From Flemingiibacterium sp045578725 (GTDB lineage: Bacteria; Bacillota; Clostridia; Oscillospirales; CAG-272), in contig JAZNKS010000022.1 in NCBI GenBank assembly GCA_045578725.1, forward strand, positions 1 through 64,000: a stretch of 64,000 nt of DNA, read 5' to 3'. The notes under the pieces were generated by a model that saw only the letters and a program-made list of their open reading frames with translations, was not told the DNA's origin and ran no database searches. The translations under genes and the position numbers were made by a program. Positions 24,601 through 32,402 of this stretch are shown here, in pieces; the stretch's first letter is position 1; each line of letters opens with the position of its first letter.

Positions 24601-27159
24601 CTACGCTTTCTGATCGGCCAGCTTTTCGATGTAGGCCGTGATTTCGGCACCGACACGGGTCAGCTCCGCGATGAATTCCCGGGCCGACATCCGCGAGGCA
24701 CCCGCATGGACAGCGGAAAGCTGAATCAGCCGGTCGGAGGTCACCACGCGGATCTCCGTATCGGATTTCTGGCTGTGGATGAACCGCTCGATGTAGGTAT
24801 CCGCCGTTTCGTTCTCGGCGGTGAAGACCACCTTGTAAAGTCCCCGGTCATATTCCCGGCTCTCGGCATTCCTGACATTATAGGCATCGAAAACCAGCAC
24901 AAGCTCGGTCTTTGTGAAGCCGACATAGCTGTCCAGTATATCCATCAGCCGCTCGCGTGCGTGCTCAAGATTATCCTCGGCCAGCTCGCGCAGGGGATCC
25001 CATTGGAAAATGAGATTATAGCCGTCGGCCACAAGCATCTTCCGCTTCGGGCGGGGTGGGATGACATGGCGGACACTCCCCTTCTCGGCCGGGCTGTAGC
25101 TCCGTCTGCGGATCGGGCCGAATTCGCGGAGCATGATGGCCTCCAGCTCTTCCTCGTCCAGTTTGTAATCCTTCGCAAGCCGGGACACGGAGGGGATCAC
25201 CTCCGCAGGGCCGGCACTTGACCATCCGCTGTCAACGTGCATATGCGCGCGCACCTCGTTCCAGGGCACGATAAAGCCGGCGCCGTGAGCGCAGAAAACC
25301 GAGTGCGGTGTATTTTCAAGATCGCGCTCCGGCAGATAACCGGCAGCGGCGACCACTTCTTCGGTATTGTGGCAGGGGAACCAGCCCTCAAAGGTGCAGA
25401 CAAGCCTTCCCTCGCCGTGGGTGTAGGAGATGACCTCCCGCACATAATCGCCGATCGAGGCGGCCGGTACGCGGCCGGTCAGCACAGTACGGCTTTCATC
25501 GCCCGATTCGACCGTGACCGTCGCCGAGCGCAGGGTGAGATCGCTCATCGCCCGACCGGTGCTCTCGCCCGGAATCTCCAGCCGGTAGTGATAGTACGGC
25601 TCGAGCAGAACGCTTTCGGCCGTCATCAGACCCTGGCGCACCGCACGGTGGGTCGCCTCACGGAAATCGCCGCCGTCGGTATGCTTGGCATGGGCACGGC
25701 CGGCAATCAGCGTGATTTTGCAGTCGGTGAGCGGCGCGCCCGTCAGTACGCCGCGATGGGTTTTGTCGGCCAGATGGCCGAGCACCAGCCGCTGCCAGTT
25801 CGTTTCCAGCATTCCCTCCGGGCAGCGTCTGGCAAAGACCAGACCGCTTCCGGGCGGGAGCGGCTCGATTTTCAGATGCACCTCGGCATAATGGCGGAGC
25901 GGCTCGAAATGACCTACGCCCTCCACCGCCTTAGCGATCGTTTCCTTATAGAGAATACGCCCGGTATCGACTTCAATGTCAATCCCGAAGCGATCCTTTA
26001 TCATCCGTTTGAGGACATCGATCTGCACTTCTCCCATCAGACCGGCGTGAATCTCCCGGAGCTCTTCCTCCCAGGTGAGCCGGAGAGCGGGATCCTCCTC
26101 CTCAAGCAGCTTGAATTTCGGATAATAGAGGCGGACATCGCACCCCTCGGGCAGACAGAGCCGATAGGACAGCACCGGCTCCAATATCGGGCGGCCGCCG
26201 TCCGGCTCGCATCCAAGCCCCTGCCCGGCGAAGGTTGCCGTAAGGCCGATGGCGGTGACGATGCTTCCTGCGGCCGCTTCCTCGGTCTGGGTGAATTTCT
26301 CTCCCGAATAGAAGCGAAGCTGGGCGACCTTTTCCCGGACCGTCTTTCCGTCCTTCGTCCGGTACGCAATCTCATCCCGCACCGACAGACATCCGCCGGT
26401 GACCTTCATCCATGTCAGCCGGGTATTGCCGTCATAGCCGATTTTGTAGACCTTGGCCGCGAATTCGCCGTTATACAGCGGCTCCATTGTCAGCGTATCG
26501 ATAACGTGAAGAAATTCGGCCACGCCCTTCATGCGGAGCGCCGAGCCGAAGAAGCAGGGAAAAATCCTCCGCTCGGCAATCTGCGAGGCGACAATCCCCC
26601 AATCGACGGTTCCGTCCGACAGGAACTGCTCGAGCAGGGCCTCATCGCAGACGGCCAGCCGCTCGGCCAGCGCCGCATCCTCCTCCCCGGTGAAGAAGGG
26701 GATGCAGGCGGGATCCAGCTCCTTCTGCAGATGAGCAGCCAGTACAGGCTCGGGATCGGTCGGCAGATCGGTCTTGTTGATAAACAGGAAGGTCGGAACA
26801 TGATAGGTGCGGAGCAGCTGCCAGAGGGTCAGCGTGTGATTCTGCACGCCGTCGGCCGCGCTGATGACAAGGATCGCATAGTCGAGCACCTGCAGGGCAC
26901 GCTCGGTTTCAGCCGAGAAATCGGTATGGCCGGGGGTATCCAGCAGTACCAGCTCGGTATCGCCGAAGGTCATCCGGGCTTGCTTTGAGAAGATTGTGAT
27001 GCCCCGCTCCCGCTCCATCGGATTGGTGTCAAGATAGGTGCTCTTGTGATCGACCCGCCCCAGCGAGCGGATCCTGCCCGAAAGATAGAGCATACATTCG
27101 GACAGGGTCGTCTTGCCCGCATCAACGTGCGCGAGGATTCCGACGGTGAGATGCTTCAT
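24601..27159 (-). CDS. TetM/EF-G-like ribosomal GTPase fused to a YacP/Rae1-type NYN nuclease domain
   Basis: 852 residues from ATG 27159, preceded by AAAGGAGG at 7 bases; tetracycline ribosomal protection proteins end near 640. Residues 1-700 follow the EF-G/TetM plan: AHVDAGKTT (P-loop), DTPGH, NKTD and SAADG are all intact, then domains II-V. Residues about 707-852 form a complete NYN domain: VADGYN (Asp 712), LVFDAYN (Asp 758), FTAENETADTYIE (Asp 787), VVTSDR (Asp 809) and GASRMSAREF. These match the conserved acidic residues of YacP/Rae1, the Bacillus ribosome-associated A-site endoribonuclease. An A-site GTPase joined to an A-site mRNase suggests translation-linked mRNA cleavage or ribosome rescue. 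Tetracycline resistance is not implied. First gene of a unit with an oxidoreductase and a GH28-like gene. Confidence 0.88.
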   Translation of the reverse strand: MKHLTVGILAHVDAGKTTLSECMLYLSGRIRSLGRVDHKSTYLDTNPMERERGITIFSKQARMTFGDTELVLLDTPGHTDFSAETERALQVLDYAILVISAADGVQNHTLTLWQLLRTYHVPTFLFINKTDLPTDPEPVLAAHLQKELDPACIPFFTGEEDAALAERLAVCDEALLEQFLSDGTVDWGIVASQIAERRIFPCFFGSALRMKGVAEFLHVIDTLTMEPLYNGEFAAKVYKIGYDGNTRLTWMKVTGGCLSVRDEIAYRTKDGKTVREKVAQLRFYSGEKFTQTEEAAAGSIVTAIGLTATFAGQGLGCEPDGGRPILEPVLSYRLCLPEGCDVRLYYPKFKLLEEEDPALRLTWEEELREIHAGLMGEVQIDVLKRMIKDRFGIDIEVDTGRILYKETIAKAVEGVGHFEPLRHYAEVHLKIEPLPPGSGLVFARRCPEGMLETNWQRLVLGHLADKTHRGVLTGAPLTDCKITLIAGRAHAKHTDGGDFREATHRAVRQGLMTAESVLLEPYYHYRLEIPGESTGRAMSDLTLRSATVTVESGDESRTVLTGRVPAASIGDYVREVISYTHGEGRLVCTFEGWFPCHNTEEVVAAAGYLPERDLENTPHSVFCAHGAGFIVPWNEVRAHMHVDSGWSSAGPAEVIPSVSRLAKDYKLDEEELEAIMLREFGPIRRRSYSPAEKGSVRHVIPPRPKRKMLVADGYNLIFQWDPLRELAEDNLEHARERLMDILDSYVGFTKTELVLVFDAYNVRNAESREYDRGLYKVVFTAENETADTYIERFIHSQKSDTEIRVVTSDRLIQLSAVHAGASRMSAREFIAELTRVGAEITAYIEKLADQKA

Positions 27160-27187
27160 ATTCCAGCCTCCTTTCGTGTTTTTTACT

Positions 27188-27216
27188 ATTATACCACAAT
27201 CCGGCCCCGATTGCAA
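27188..27216 (-). promoter_or_regulatory. SigA promoter of the GTPase-nuclease operon
   Basis: Minus strand: TTGCAA (27211-27216), 17-base spacer, TATAAT (27188-27193) with TGTGG in front. The 13 bases TTTTACTATTATA occur at 27181-27193 and again at 27223-27235, so a second -10 lies 42 bases upstream and tandem promoters are possible. Confidence 0.75.
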
Positions 27217-27247
27217 CTGCTATTTTACTATTATATATTTTAGCAGG

Positions 27248-27447
27248 GCGCTGTTGCAAGTTGAAAACTTGCAGCAGCGCTTGGCGTGTAAACGCAGGCG
27301 CTTTCGCGCCCGGTGCTTTCGCGCCCGAATACATCGGTTTTTGTGTGCAAAGCACACAAAAATGGAACCCTCAATGGGTTCCAAGATGTATTTACTGGGG
27401 GCTGTTGCATCTAAATGCAACAGCCCCCTGCCGATGCTTGCATCGGC
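27248..27447. repeat. Cluster of consecutive hairpins, possible structured RNA or repeat element
   Basis: Seen directly: stem A 27248-27260/27268-27280 (12 of 13 paired); GGCGC-TTTC-GCGCC at 27297-27310 and a near copy at 27312-27325; arms AATACATC (27328-27335) and GATGTATT (27385-27392) enclosing two perfect hairpins, 27338-27362 (11 bp) and 27364-27382 (7 bp); a 14-bp perfect stem with CTAA loop at 27397-27428; and GCCGATGC-TT-GCATCGGC at 27430-27447. Almost no base is left unpaired. The CTAA hairpin resembles a terminator but lacks a T run. No convincing gene is present. It could be a palindromic repeat family, a stack of terminators, or a folded RNA. Confidence 0.65.
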
Positions 27448-27463
27448 TGCACCCATCCTCCTA

Positions 27464-27571
27464 CTTTTCAAAAAACCTTAAAAAAGGAGATGTGATGGAA
27501 ATGACGTTCTTTTATAGGTTACCAGCTATCTATGGCCGAATTTTATATATTTTCTTAAAGTTTTTTGAAAA
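27464..27571. repeat. Inverted repeat pair bounding a short AT-rich segment
   Basis: CTTTTCAAAAAACCTTAA at 27464-27481 and its near-perfect reverse complement at 27554-27571 (17 of 18). Inside is AAAGGAGA and an ATG at 27495 opening a 49-residue frame (MEMTFFYRLPAIYGRI) that runs on through the next hairpin to 27644. The frame is probably an accident of the palindromes, so it is not called as a gene. Confidence 0.5.
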
Positions 27572-27583
27572 GATAGGGGCTTT

Positions 27584-27623
27584 GGGGAAGGAAAACTTTT
27601 TTTCAAAAAAGTTTTCCTTCCCC
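27584..27623. repeat. 19-bp perfect hairpin, terminator-like
   Basis: GGGGAAGGAAAACTTTTTT (27584-27602), 2-base loop, and its exact reverse complement (27605-27623). It lies 22 bases beyond the stop codon of the minus-strand Gfo/Idh/MocA gene and may terminate that transcript, although there is no T run after the stem. Confidence 0.65.
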
Positions 27624-27644
27624 CAAAACAATATATCAAAATAA

Positions 27645-28664
27645 TTAAATCTGTGCGGCCAGCAGATCCTCGGCCATGTGCATACTGAGGGCGGCATCCT
27701 CAATCGTACAGAAGGGCCGTCTTCCGTCGCGGATGGAGAGCACGAAATCGCGGTTCTCGGCGAGGTAGCCGTAATACTGGTAATACTGATCGCCGCCGGC
27801 AATCTTCATACCGTCCAGGTGCATGACCTCGGGAGCCGCATAGCCGGACGCGGCGCGGGAATAGATGCTTCCCTTCACCGCCGCCAGAATCGTCGCCTCG
27901 CAGATCTGCTCGGCAAAGCCGAGATTGATGTAGGCAGAAGCTCCGGTGCCGTGCATTTCAAAGGTGTGCACACGGCTGGAGGTCTGATAGTTGGCGCGGA
28001 GGGTTCCCGTCACGCCGTTGTCAAAGGTGAAGACGCTCGACCAGGCGTTGAGAACCGGACAGTTGATCTTATTTGCCACGGTCGCGGCCTTGACGACCTT
28101 CTCGCCGCCGGAGAGATGACGGACCAGATCGGTGGCGTGAATGATATCGCTGACGTAGGAATCCATGTAATGCCATTCCTGTGTGACATCGCTGTGCTTG
28201 ATGAAAACGCCGTCCACCTGATTGATGGGGGTCAGATCGCTCATGATCCGCACCACCTCGCGGATCAGCGGCATATGGCGGCGGTTGAGGGCCACGGCCA
28301 GGGTCTTGCCCTCTTTGGCGGCCGTCCGGGCCAGCGAATCCGACTGATAGGAATTGATGCCCGCCGGCTTTTCCATCATGACGTGGAGTCCGGCCTTCAG
28401 GCAATCATAGACCACGCGGTACATCCGGTCGGGCTCGACCAGACAGACCACGCCGTCAATCTTTCCCTGCATTTCACGGAGCAGATCGGTGTGCAGATAG
28501 AATTTGTTCGGCACACCGAATTTTTCGGCCGCCGCATCCGCCCTCTCGCGGATGAGATCGCAGACCGCAACGATTTCACACTCGGGGATGTCGTGAAGGC
28601 TCGGCAGGTGGATACCCATGCCCATACCGCCGCAGCCGATTACGCCGATTCTTACTTTGCTCAT
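27645..28664 (-). CDS. Gfo/Idh/MocA-family oxidoreductase
   Basis: 339 residues; AAGGAG lies about 10 bases before ATG 28664. N-terminal Rossmann fold: VRIGVIGCGGMGMGIHLPSL with the NAD(P)-binding glycine motif, VCDLIRERADAAAEKFG, and MMEKPAGIN, the family EKP motif containing the catalytic lysine. The C-terminal half has the family alpha/beta domain (DIIHATDLVRHLSGG, with the conserved His/Asp pair). The family oxidises or reduces sugars, inositols and their derivatives with NAD(P). It is the last gene of a three-gene unit with a LacI regulator and a sugar isomerase-like protein, an arrangement typical of inositol or rare sugar catabolism. Confidence 0.9.
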   Translation of the reverse strand: MSKVRIGVIGCGGMGMGIHLPSLHDIPECEIVAVCDLIRERADAAAEKFGVPNKFYLHTDLLREMQGKIDGVVCLVEPDRMYRVVYDCLKAGLHVMMEKPAGINSYQSDSLARTAAKEGKTLAVALNRRHMPLIREVVRIMSDLTPINQVDGVFIKHSDVTQEWHYMDSYVSDIIHATDLVRHLSGGEKVVKAATVANKINCPVLNAWSSVFTFDNGVTGTLRANYQTSSRVHTFEMHGTGASAYINLGFAEQICEATILAAVKGSIYSRAASGYAAPEVMHLDGMKIAGGDQYYQYYGYLAENRDFVLSIRDGRRPFCTIEDAALSMHMAEDLLAAQI

Positions 28665-28678
28665 GTTATATGTTCTCC

Positions 28679-29521
28679 TTAAATCAGATAGTTTTTTACG
28701 TATTCAAGATTGTGTTTCATGCCGATTTCCGGAACGGGCAGATCGTCCGGATACCAGTAATATTCGTATTCGTCCGATACCCAGCCCCGGTAGCCGACCC
28801 GCTTCAGCTCATCCAGCACATCCGGCCAGTCAAGGCTTCCCTCGCTCATCAGGCAGGAGGTTTTGTCGGCGGGACGGCGGCATTTCAGCTTCCAGTCCTT
28901 GATGTGGACATGGGAAATATGCCGTGCGGCGGCACGGACCGCCTCGCGGCCCTTCTCCGCTCCTGCCAGCTCGACCCACGCATAGTCAAACAGCATTCCC
29001 ACGTTGTGCATATTCACGTCCTCGATCATCCGCACCGTGTCGCGCACGCTCATGGTCAGCGAACCGACATGGGTTTCGATCACAAGCCCGACACCGAGCC
29101 CGGCCGCGTAGGATGCGACCTCGCGGATGCCCTCGGCGGTGCGGCCCCAGACATCACTGAACCAGATGCCCGGCAGCTCATGCGCCTCCTGTCCGCCGTA
29201 AACGCGGATGTTCGGGCAGTCGAGCATGGCGGCAATCTCGGCCGTGCGGCAGAGATTCTTCACCGTCAGCGCCCGATCCTCCGCCCTGACAAAATTCTTG
29301 TAATAAGAGGTCAGGCAGGAAAATTCCATGCCCGCCGCCTTTGCCTCGCGCGCAATCGCACGCGCCTCGGAATCGGTGATCGATTCGGCATCGATCTGGC
29401 CGTCGGCGGCCACGCGGACCTCGATGCCGTCATAGCCGATCTCACCGAAGCGGCGGATAACCTCATGAATGTCCCATTTGGGGCATCCCATTGTGTGTCC
29501 GGAAAATTTGATCTGTGACAT
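28679..29521 (-). CDS. Sugar phosphate isomerase/epimerase-like TIM-barrel protein
   Basis: 280 residues; AAAGGA lies 8 bases before ATG 29521. AP-endonuclease-2-type TIM barrel as in inosose dehydratases (IolE), xylose isomerase-like and hydroxypyruvate isomerase proteins: GYDGIEVRVAADG, VIETHVGSLTMS and HISHVHIKDWK hold likely metal ligands (Glu, His, Asp, His), and EGSLDWPDVLDELKRVGYRG then WVSDEYEYY close the barrel. It precedes the Gfo/Idh/MocA gene by 14 bases and follows a LacI regulator by 15 bases, so the three act in one catabolic step series. The substrate is unknown. Confidence 0.87.
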   Translation of the reverse strand: MSQIKFSGHTMGCPKWDIHEVIRRFGEIGYDGIEVRVAADGQIDAESITDSEARAIAREAKAAGMEFSCLTSYYKNFVRAEDRALTVKNLCRTAEIAAMLDCPNIRVYGGQEAHELPGIWFSDVWGRTAEGIREVASYAAGLGVGLVIETHVGSLTMSVRDTVRMIEDVNMHNVGMLFDYAWVELAGAEKGREAVRAAARHISHVHIKDWKLKCRRPADKTSCLMSEGSLDWPDVLDELKRVGYRGWVSDEYEYYWYPDDLPVPEIGMKHNLEYVKNYLI

Positions 29522-29536
29522 AGCTTCTATCCTTTC

Positions 29537-30523
29537 TCATACCGTATCGCCTGGAATCAATACCGCTTTTGTGCAGGCATCGGCCGGTCGGCCGCCGCCC
29601 CTTATTACCCGCGCCATTTCCAGCGCCGCAATCGTCATTTTTTCGGTCTGCTGATCGATGCTCGTCAGACGGCAGGGCATATACTCCTCGATCAGCGGAT
29701 GGCTGTCATAGGATGCGATGCCGAGCCGTCCGGGAACCGTATATCCCTCCTTCAGCGCCCGCAGGAGCACCAGCGAGGCCGGCTGAAAGCGGGGCAGGAA
29801 GACAAATACCCCTTCCTCCTCCCGGCTGACCAGCCGCGTGAAGGTGTCCCCCGGATTCTCCGGTACCGCAAAGCACTCGGATGCCGGAAAGAAGCGGCGG
29901 AAGGCATCGATCCGGATCTTTTCCAGGCTGCTCGGATGCTGGGAATGAAGCAAAAGGAAGCGGCGATAGCGATTCCGGGAAGCGATTCGTGCCCCAAGAT
30001 CGGCAATGGCTTCCTCATCGTTGCCCGCTGAGGAAGGGATGCCATCCAGACGCCGGTTGAGCAGGATGAGATTCGGGAATTTCTCCCGGTTGCGCAAGAG
30101 CCAGCCCTCATCCTGCGGCGAGGTTCCCATCAGCAGAAGAACGTGCGCCTTTTTGACGAGCGCGGGCTTTAATACCTCCCTAAGGCCGCCGATCCGGTAA
30201 TTGATGTAGGTGGCCCGCACATCCGAGGCCGCCTCCAGCACGCCGTTCACCTGCACGGTGAAGCTGGAATACTGGGCATAGAGCCAGGGCGAGAGCACGA
30301 TCAGATTCAGCGGCGCGGTCTTCATGGCCGACAGCGCGGCGGCGGCTTCGTTTTTCTTGTAATCAAGCGCGGCGGCTGTTTCGAGAATCCGTCTGGCGGT
30401 ATTCTCCGAGATCGCGCATTTGCCCTGCTTGCCGCTTAATACATAAGACACCGATGCTTTGGATACTCCGCACCGTGCGGCGATCTGCTCCAGCGTAACG
30501 CGGCCGGTTTTAATCGGTTCCAT
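29537..30523 (-). CDS. LacI-family transcriptional repressor
   Basis: 328 residues from ATG 30523, preceded by GGAGGGG at 6 bases; a longer frame from 30574 would begin inside the promoter. Residues 8-60 are the LacI DNA-binding domain (VTLEQIAARCGVSKASVSYVL with hinge helix near IAALDYKK). The rest is a periplasmic-binding-protein-like sensor (RLGIASYDSHPLIEEYMPCRLTSIDQQ is the usual late segment). It is the first gene of the unit with the isomerase-like and oxidoreductase genes. A perfect palindrome GTTAACGTTAAC lies between its -10 and start codon, so autorepression with sugar induction is likely. Confidence 0.92.
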   Translation of the reverse strand: MEPIKTGRVTLEQIAARCGVSKASVSYVLSGKQGKCAISENTARRILETAAALDYKKNEAAAALSAMKTAPLNLIVLSPWLYAQYSSFTVQVNGVLEAASDVRATYINYRIGGLREVLKPALVKKAHVLLLMGTSPQDEGWLLRNREKFPNLILLNRRLDGIPSSAGNDEEAIADLGARIASRNRYRRFLLLHSQHPSSLEKIRIDAFRRFFPASECFAVPENPGDTFTRLVSREEEGVFVFLPRFQPASLVLLRALKEGYTVPGRLGIASYDSHPLIEEYMPCRLTSIDQQTEKMTIAALEMARVIRGGGRPADACTKAVLIPGDTV

Positions 30524-30538
30524 ACCACCCCTCCATTT

Positions 30539-30550
30539 GTTAACGTTAAC
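30539..30550 (-). promoter_or_regulatory. LacI-type operator
   Basis: GTTAACGTTAAC, a perfect 12-bp palindrome with the central CG common in LacI-family operators, placed about 15-30 bases downstream of the -10 and before the ribosome site of the LacI gene. Confidence 0.7.
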
Positions 30551-30565
30551 CGTATTGCCGATACT

Positions 30566-30594
30566 ATTATACACCCGTTTTTCGCCTTTGTCAA
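30566..30594 (-). promoter_or_regulatory. Consensus SigA promoter of the LacI operon
   Basis: Minus strand TTGACA (30589-30594), 17-base spacer, TATAAT (30566-30571): an exact consensus, as expected for a strongly repressed operon. Confidence 0.9.
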
Positions 30595-30603
30595 GGGGGT
30601 GGA

Positions 30604-30642
30604 ATAAAAAAAAAGGCCGCCGCGGACCAAAATCTGCGGCGG
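30604..30642 (-). terminator. Terminator after the metallo-hydrolase gene
   Basis: Minus strand: CCGCCGC stem, internal AGA-TTTTGG-TCC, GCGGCGG, then a run of nine T. A second small hairpin (GGGAG/CTCCC, 30645-30660) precedes it. Confidence 0.8.
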
Positions 30643-30662
30643 ATGGGAGAAAACGCTCCCGT

Positions 30663-31472
30663 TTATTCTTTTTCCTTCTGCATCATCAAAAGCAGAGCTT
30701 CCTTTGATGCCCGCGCAAAGGCGGACCATGCCCCGGGATCGATGAAGGCACGCCGATCCCCGGCGGCAAGGCGGGCGGCCCGTCCGGGCGTATCGTTGTG
30801 CTTGATGTGATTGCCGAGGAAGAGATCGACGGGAATCCGCTCCAGCCTCTCCATCGAGGTGATGAAGCGCTCCCGCATTTCAAGGCCGATATGCCGATTC
30901 AGCAGATACTCCCGTGTGAGGGAATTCAGCCCCGCACCGCCGTGAAGACCGCACCGGCTGATTTCCCCGTCCTCCTCCACATCAAAGAAAAAGGACATCG
31001 CACCAGCGGTATGGCCTGGCGTTGCCATCGCCGTAACCGTTACATTTCCGAGGGTGATGGTATCTCCGTCCGTGAGCAGGATGTCCGGCTCGAAGGTTTC
31101 GGTGAATTCCTCGCCTATTTCGGCGGCAAAGGAGAGATCCAGCTCCCCTCTTGCGACCGGTGCATCTTCCCTTCCGATGGCGGTTTTCGCGCCGGTCATC
31201 TCGACAAGCGCACGGGTGGCACCGAAATGATCGATATGCCCGTGGGTGTGCAGAATGTACTTGATCTTCATCGGATCCAGCCCCATCCGGACCATATTGT
31301 GGAGCACCAGATAGAGGGACTGCTGATAACCGCTGTCAAAGAGAATCAGCCCGTCGCCTGTATCCAGCACATGGGTCGAAGCCGGCACGGTGCCGACAAA
31401 ATACAGCCCGCCCCGGATGCGGAAGGGCTCCATCGCATTCTTCCACGGCTCCTTCAGATTTTTTTCGCTCAA
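30663..31472 (-). CDS. Metallo-beta-lactamase-fold hydrolase
   Basis: 269 residues from a TTG at 31472, which has AAGGAG 9 bases upstream; the frame is open a little further to 31490 but those codons contain the ribosome site. The two-metal site HTHGHIDHFG is complete, followed by MATPGHTAGAMSFFFD and FLGNHIKH, which supply the remaining ligands. The N-terminus LYFVGTVPASTHVLDTGDGLILFD is the standard first beta hairpin of the fold. The substrate is unknown; members hydrolyse lactones, thioesters, phosphodiesters and cyclic nucleotides. It is last in the unit with a YhcH protein and a nucleoside hydrolase. Confidence 0.88.
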   Translation of the reverse strand: MSEKNLKEPWKNAMEPFRIRGGLYFVGTVPASTHVLDTGDGLILFDSGYQQSLYLVLHNMVRMGLDPMKIKYILHTHGHIDHFGATRALVEMTGAKTAIGREDAPVARGELDLSFAAEIGEEFTETFEPDILLTDGDTITLGNVTVTAMATPGHTAGAMSFFFDVEEDGEISRCGLHGGAGLNSLTREYLLNRHIGLEMRERFITSMERLERIPVDLFLGNHIKHNDTPGRAARLAAGDRRAFIDPGAWSAFARASKEALLLMMQKEKE

Positions 31473-31510
31473 TTTTTTAATCTCCTTCAAATAAACATCG
31501 CGGCTGTTTT

Positions 31511-32395
31511 TTACAGCTTCGCATCAATCCGCGCGGCATAGAAGGAATCCGGATGCCGCTTCTTTACATATTCGTGCGGCCCGGCCTCGTCGCGGACAAA
31601 CGAATTGGAGCCGTCATCCGGGTTCACATGAACCCGGCCGCGCACCGTGTCATAGCCCGCTGCATCAGCATCTCCGATCAGGCAGAGATCAACCGTCATG
31701 GGATCCCAGGACGAGCGGCCGTTTGGCGAGCCGTGGCAGTCAAGCACAAATTTCAGCAGGTCGCCCTCGTCAAGATGCGAGCCGGTGATGACCGAATCCC
31801 CGGCCTCCCAGCCAAGGAAGGTGATTTTTGTCGGCCACTTCTCGCAGACGGTCACGCCGCCCCGGATGGAGCGGGGATTGTTGTTGAAATTGTGCTCGCT
31901 TCCGAAGCTTTCGTCCTGATAATTGCCGGCCATCATCCAGAGCTTTTTCACCTTTTCCCGGACGAGCGATATGCCATCCAGCGCCGATATGGAATCCGGC
32001 CCGCTTTCCAGCAGAGCCGCCAGGCACTGGGCAAAGCCGATCTCAACAAGTTCCACCTTTTCATCGGCGGATGCGAGCAGGCGGCGGAGCATCGGTACCG
32101 GCTCCTCAAAGGGAGCGCCGGGAGCAGCACAATTCAGATGCCCGACGATATCCTTCTGCAGATGCGGTATGCCGGTAAAATCGGTTGCCGCGGTGTCGGC
32201 CGCAATCGGAATATCCGTCAGCCCTTCATTGGCGAGAAAACCCGCAAGTGAAGCCACGGAATCGGGCGTATAGGCATTCAGAACGATGCCGATCAGGCGA
32301 ATCTCGCCGGCAAGGTGAGCACGGGCCAGCAGGCGCACGGCGACCATATCGTCGCAGTCCGTCCACCAGTCGGTGCCGAGAATGATTTTTCTCAT
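31511..32395 (-). CDS. Inosine/uridine-type nucleoside hydrolase superfamily protein
   Basis: 294 residues; GAGGCGG lies just 2-5 bases before ATG 32395. The calcium-binding Asp cluster of nucleoside hydrolases appears as GTDWWTDCDDMVAVRLL, a variant of the usual DTDxGxDDA, followed by LIGIVLNAY. MAGNYQDESFGSEHNFNNNP holds the conserved mid-protein Asn residues. The family splits N-ribosides into base and ribose; related members act on other N-glycosides. The variant first motif means the substrate may be atypical. The preceding YhcH gene stops 7 bases upstream, so the two are cotranscribed. Confidence 0.83.
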   Translation of the reverse strand: MRKIILGTDWWTDCDDMVAVRLLARAHLAGEIRLIGIVLNAYTPDSVASLAGFLANEGLTDIPIAADTAATDFTGIPHLQKDIVGHLNCAAPGAPFEEPVPMLRRLLASADEKVELVEIGFAQCLAALLESGPDSISALDGISLVREKVKKLWMMAGNYQDESFGSEHNFNNNPRSIRGGVTVCEKWPTKITFLGWEAGDSVITGSHLDEGDLLKFVLDCHGSPNGRSSWDPMTVDLCLIGDADAAGYDTVRGRVHVNPDDGSNSFVRDEAGPHEYVKKRHPDSFYAARIDAKL

Positions 32396-32402
32396 AGCCG
32401 CC

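Noticed and set aside
25237..26988. Long plus-strand frame (583 codons) opposite the GTPase gene
   Set aside because: GTPase motifs are complete on the minus strand.
24601..27159. Reading the gene as a tetracycline resistance determinant
   Set aside because: Similarity to TetM is family-level only; the NYN extension and operon context suggest a housekeeping or surveillance role. Resistance would need direct testing.
27495..27644. 49-residue ORF with a good ribosome site
   Set aside because: Its second half is the reverse-complementary arms of hairpins; likely chance coding inside palindromes.
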